Source of the DNA: Zymoseptoria tritici IPO323 | Taxonomy: Eukaryota > Ascomycota > Dothideomycetes > Mycosphaerellales > Mycosphaerellaceae | Length of the DNA stretch: 64,000 nt | Direction: 5' to 3' | Assembly (NCBI RefSeq): GCF_000219625.1 | Contig: NC_018212.1 | Span: 2,188,501-2,252,500, forward strand | Part shown: positions 61,207 through 64,000 of the stretch, in pieces | Position numbering within the stretch: the first letter of the stretch is position 1 | Layout: the number at the start of each line of letters is the position of its first letter | Notes under the pieces: model-generated | Database searches by the model: none | Told to the model about the DNA's origin: nothing | What the model saw: the letters and a program-made list of their open reading frames with translations, nothing else | Translations under genes and position numbers: made by a program

Positions 61207-62377
61207 TTATGTGGGGAGTGGACCAAAACGCCAAGGGCTAGTGTAGGAAGAGGTGCGAGATGTATTGCCGTTGTGACGATGATGGCTGTCGACCTCGGGA
61301 GCGAAGGTGATGCGACGAGGAGCCGCAGTGGTGTAGTCGTCGCCATGGCCGTGATAAGTGCCGTTCTGAGGAGTCTGAGCGGGAAGAGTCGATGAGGTGT
61401 TGGGCAAGGTGGACTCTTCACCGATGCTGGCAAGACCGTGCTGGGCGTTGCGGGTGATCGTGCATGGGCTGTTGCGAGTACCTTGTGCGATTTCATCCGG
61501 TTTCACACCTGAAGGACACCTTCACGTAGTGACCTCCCACGAAGGGAGGCCCACCATCAGTTGTGAAGATTGTGCGCACAGGGCTCGCAGAGTCCGAACG
61601 AGTTCCGATCGGCGCGACATGACCTGGTCGGTGGACGAAGTCTTGGAGAGCGCCGTCGAGCTCACGATGAGTGGGTGAGGCGGACCATCGTCCGCGGTGC
61701 TGTCCAAGTTGAGGAGCTCAACTGGATGCTTCTTCTCGGTCTTCATGCCGGACACCTTGCGGTGCTTGACCTGGTCGGCCGAGGCGGACCAGGCAAACTT
61801 GTATTTGTTGGGGTGAGCTGGATCCAATCTGGCATGTGTCAGTTGTGACGAGGCGGTAGGGACGACTGCGGTGGAGTGACGTACCTTACTGACTGGTGTG
61901 ATTGAATGGGGCGGGCGACGGACAGCCCGCCCCATTCAGTCTGCGACTTGTCGAATTTGTGCTTGTAAAGATGGCCGCCGCGGGTCTCTAGTGTATTGAG
62001 GGAGACCCGCGGCAGCTGGTGCTGGTCGGCGCGGGAGAGCGGTCTTGTGGCAGAGGTGTCGCCGCGGGCCACACAGGTGCAATAGGGCAGCCCGCGGCGA
62101 CGCTTGTGATGTGTTTTGAGTGATCTGTTTGAAAAGCCGCCGCCGGTCGCCATATGGGTGGGGCAGACCGGCGGCGACAGCTGTAATCGATCTGGTAGCC
62201 CTGCGAGCGGGAAAAACCGAAGCCGAAGTCTGTGATGAATGTCAGCGGCGGTCGTTGTGATTTGATGGATGTGAGTGGTACCTCCGTCACCGACGGCGGT
62301 GACTGACGTTCCGAAGAACGAGGAGCTAAGCGTGCACACGGAATGGTCCCTCGTGTCGGCTCCCATACACCCGGCAT
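61207..62377 (-). CDS. multi-exon gene, structure partly resolved
   Basis: ATG 62377 (CACCATGC context) or 62366 opens exon 1. A 52-nt intron at 62281-62230 (GTACCA ... GCTGAC ... CACAG) leads to exon 2. A second 56-nt intron at 61884-61829 (GTACGT ... ACTGAC ... GCCAG) joins LYKHKFDKSQTEWGG...SVR in frame to LDPAHPNKYKFAWSASADQV, which runs on as KHPVELLNLDSTADDG and SELVRTLRALCAQ. A third junction near 61510-61530 probably links to DEIAQGTRNSPCTITRNAQH, ending 61207. Exon 2 contains several GC-rich hairpins, and all three frames are open there, so at least one more splice or frame choice is unresolved. No family recognised. Confidence 0.45.
61903..62303. repeat. array of five GC-rich inverted repeats
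   Basis: Perfect or near-perfect stems: 61903-61938 (14-bp stem TGAATGGGGCGGGC, 8-nt loop); 61977-62013 (12-bp stem GCCGCGGGTCTC, 13-nt loop); 62058-62101 (12-bp stem GTCGCCGCGGGC, 20-nt loop); 62136-62178 (13-bp stem with one mismatch, 17-nt loop); 62286-62303 (7-bp stem GTCACCG, 4-nt loop). Centres of the first four are about 75-85 bp apart. They lie in and around exon 2 of the minus gene. Confidence 0.8.
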
Positions 62378-63488
62378 GGTGGTGATATGAATGTTGATGG
62401 ATAAAAATGTTAATAATAAGAATGTTGTGATGGAAGAAGAAGAAGAAGAAGAAGAAGGAGAAAGTGAAGCTGAGAAGTGAGGGAAGAGCTTGAAGGCGGC
62501 AGCAAAATCGGGCGCTAGTACCGAATCGACAGCGGCGGCAGGGTTGAGTGAGCGTTGCTGTCGGGCTTCACATGTTTGGACGGAGGCCTTTAATGTGAGC
62601 AATTCAATATCATCGATCACGAGGACAGCGATTCTGTCCGACAGTACAGCGTTCCGTCTGGCATCCTACCATCGCCACGACGTCCTCCGATCGAGCAATC
62701 CATTCCTTCCGTCCTGTCTCGTCCACCAGACCGATCCACTTCGAGAAAAGCCACCGCTTCCGATTTACCTCAACGACCAGACCACCCTCAATGAATCGAG
62801 TATACATCCTGGACCAACAGCATACCCTCTAATCCGATTGCCGTTGCTGGGAACAGCGTGTGGGAATGGCAGACCTGCTTGGCCCGTAAAGGTATGAAAA
62901 GGAGATCGTCTGGCGTCAAGAGTTGGACACGAGGATTTGGGCACGACGAGGGAACAAGACCTCTACATCGATAGTACTGGCACCCGTACACATCACGCAG
63001 ATCGCTTAGGAGCGAAGTCGAATGGAAAGAAAGACTGAACGTCCTTAAAAGCGAAAAGTCAAGCCCGTACTTGTAGTCGACAGTAAGTCGTAGTACGTAT
63101 TTCGACCATGTCAATGCTGTCCACAGTTGCCTTGTAACGCAAATGCAAGAATTGCCCAAAGCAGCGATGTCTCACACTTTCCCATTGTTTCGCTCATGAA
63201 AGTTGCCGCATTAAGTATACTGGATCCCGACATTACCATGAAGGGCAGTGCAGGGCTTGGTACCATTCCTGGCAATCCGTGGAATGCATTGTATGGCGTC
63301 GAAGTAGAACCACATCCTGAGGCTTTGAATGCAACAATGCCGAGACGGAACTCCAACGTCGTATGTGCCTCCCTGCTTCTCCCGTCCACCAGCCTTTTGA
63401 CCGTCTGCAACCTCCCTGCTGCCCTCTGCAATCAATCGTGCCGTTGAAACCATTCCTCCTCCTCCACCTTCCAAACCGTCCCTCCCCT
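62378..63488. other. intergenic with a GAA microsatellite
   Basis: Perfect (GAA)n at about 62433-62457 in the leader of the minus gene. Otherwise no supported gene. Confidence 0.5.
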
Positions 63489-63803
63489 TCACGGGATCCA
63501 CCCCATCCTCCTCGCATCCTCCTCCGAATCAAACCCAACCACTCCCTCAATCCGCAGAATCCACTCTCTCGTCCGCCAATACACCGCAATATCCGTCTTG
63601 ATCTCCCAGACAATAGGCACCCCTTCCCAAACTATGCCGCCTCCTGTGGTCGCCGTGACGCCTTCAATGCCGAGGATTTGGATGGCCTGTCCGGCTGCAC
63701 GATTACTGGCTTCGTTCATGATGTCGTGGCGGAGATGGAGGAGGTGGACGACCGGCGTGCCGGGCGGTGGGAAGTCGGAGGGGGAGGATTGGCGGAGACC
63801 CAT
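63489..63803 (-). CDS. single inhibitor-I9-like domain protein
   Basis: 104 aa from ATG 63803. After a polar start come TPVVHLLHLRHDI (strand), ASNRAAGQAIQILGIEG (helix), VTATTGGG and VPIVWEIKTDIAVY (strands) and REWILRIEGVVGFDSEED (helix-strand). This is the same order as the units in 47034-47966 and 59803-60274. Upstream on the same strand is a clean intron pattern, GTAAGC ... TGCTAAC ... TCACCAG, at about 63887-63822; no frame crosses it into the ATG frame, so it is probably a 5'-UTR intron. Possible subtilase inhibitor (inference). Confidence 0.55.
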   Translation of the reverse strand: MGLRQSSPSDFPPPGTPVVHLLHLRHDIMNEASNRAAGQAIQILGIEGVTATTGGGIVWEGVPIVWEIKTDIAVYWRTREWILRIEGVVGFDSEEDARRMGWIP

Positions 63804-64000
63804 TGCAGCGGCGCCGTGAGGCTGGTGAGCTTGGTGGGAGGTTAGCAGGCAATTTCCTGATTGTTCTCGAACTGCTGGGGCTTACTTGTATGTGTGTAGA
63901 TGGAGCTGGCGGCACAGTCGCTGGATATTGTGTGAGAGTGATGGTTAATGTTGTGTCGACTCGTTCAAATGTTGTCGGACATAGCTCGTAGCGCCAGATT
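63804..64000 (-). other. 5' leader of 63489-63803 with probable UTR intron
   Basis: Contains the intron described for the I9-like gene and then promoter sequence to the window end. Confidence 0.4.

Noticed and set aside
61903..62303. Hairpin array considered as a CRISPR array
   Set aside because: The stems differ in sequence, there are no identical repeats with spacers, and the genome is fungal.

Overview
This window looks like nuclear DNA of a filamentous ascomycete, probably a dothideomycete of the Mycosphaerella/Capnodiales kind; that placement is inference. The support is: long GC-moderate intron-poor genes mixed with genes carrying 49-66 nt introns (GTAAGT/GTATGT donors, CTAAC/CTGAC branch sites, YAG acceptors); a Tf1-like chromovirus LTR retrotransposon riddled with CpA-to-TpA (RIP-type) mutations; fungal H2A.Z-like sequence; and many lineage-specific families of short proteins. 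No rRNA, tRNA or CRISPR was found.

Layout. 1-3924: 5'-truncated gene for a large acidic nuclear protein with four degenerate ARID-like repeats. 5.5-42.4 kb: an expanded family of F-box-like-start proteins of about 210-300 aa, in runs on + (5.5-9.9, 13.1-14.8, 37.3-42.4 kb) and - (17.6-20.6 kb), with broken copies on - at 24.0-27.7 kb. I count 12 apparently intact copies, three pseudogenes and a possible fourth fragment. Inside this block are a degraded unidentified gene (10.6-12.1 kb), an unrelated protein gene (15.6-16.5 kb), a gene split by a 351-bp hAT-type MITE (30.1-32.1 kb), a scrambled H2A.Z pseudogene (33.4-34.1 kb), and two further protein genes (34.7 and 36.1 kb).

42.9-46.4 kb: two tandem - strand genes for Arg/Glu-rich, disordered proteins that share an N-terminus and promoter. 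47.0 kb: a gene with three copies of an inhibitor-I9-like fold; single-domain relatives lie at 59.8 and 63.5 kb.

48,789-55,716: a complete 6,928-bp LTR retrotransposon (215-bp LTRs, 5-bp TSD TTCGG, self-priming-type PBS, gag-pol in one frame, C-terminal chromodomain). On its antisense strand, between the chromodomain and the 3' LTR, is a second gene whose frame is only coherent after removing three short spliceosomal introns. The element interrupts a - strand host reading frame. 55.7-59 kb holds decayed, partly duplicated coding sequence with the same C-to-T type stops. 60.7-62.4 kb holds a multi-exon gene overlapping an array of GC-rich hairpins.

No pathway can be assembled. The dominant themes are birth and death of a species-restricted gene family and repeat-induced decay around a retroelement. 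Starts given as ATG were checked against the bases; several long open frames begin at non-ATG codons upstream and were shortened.
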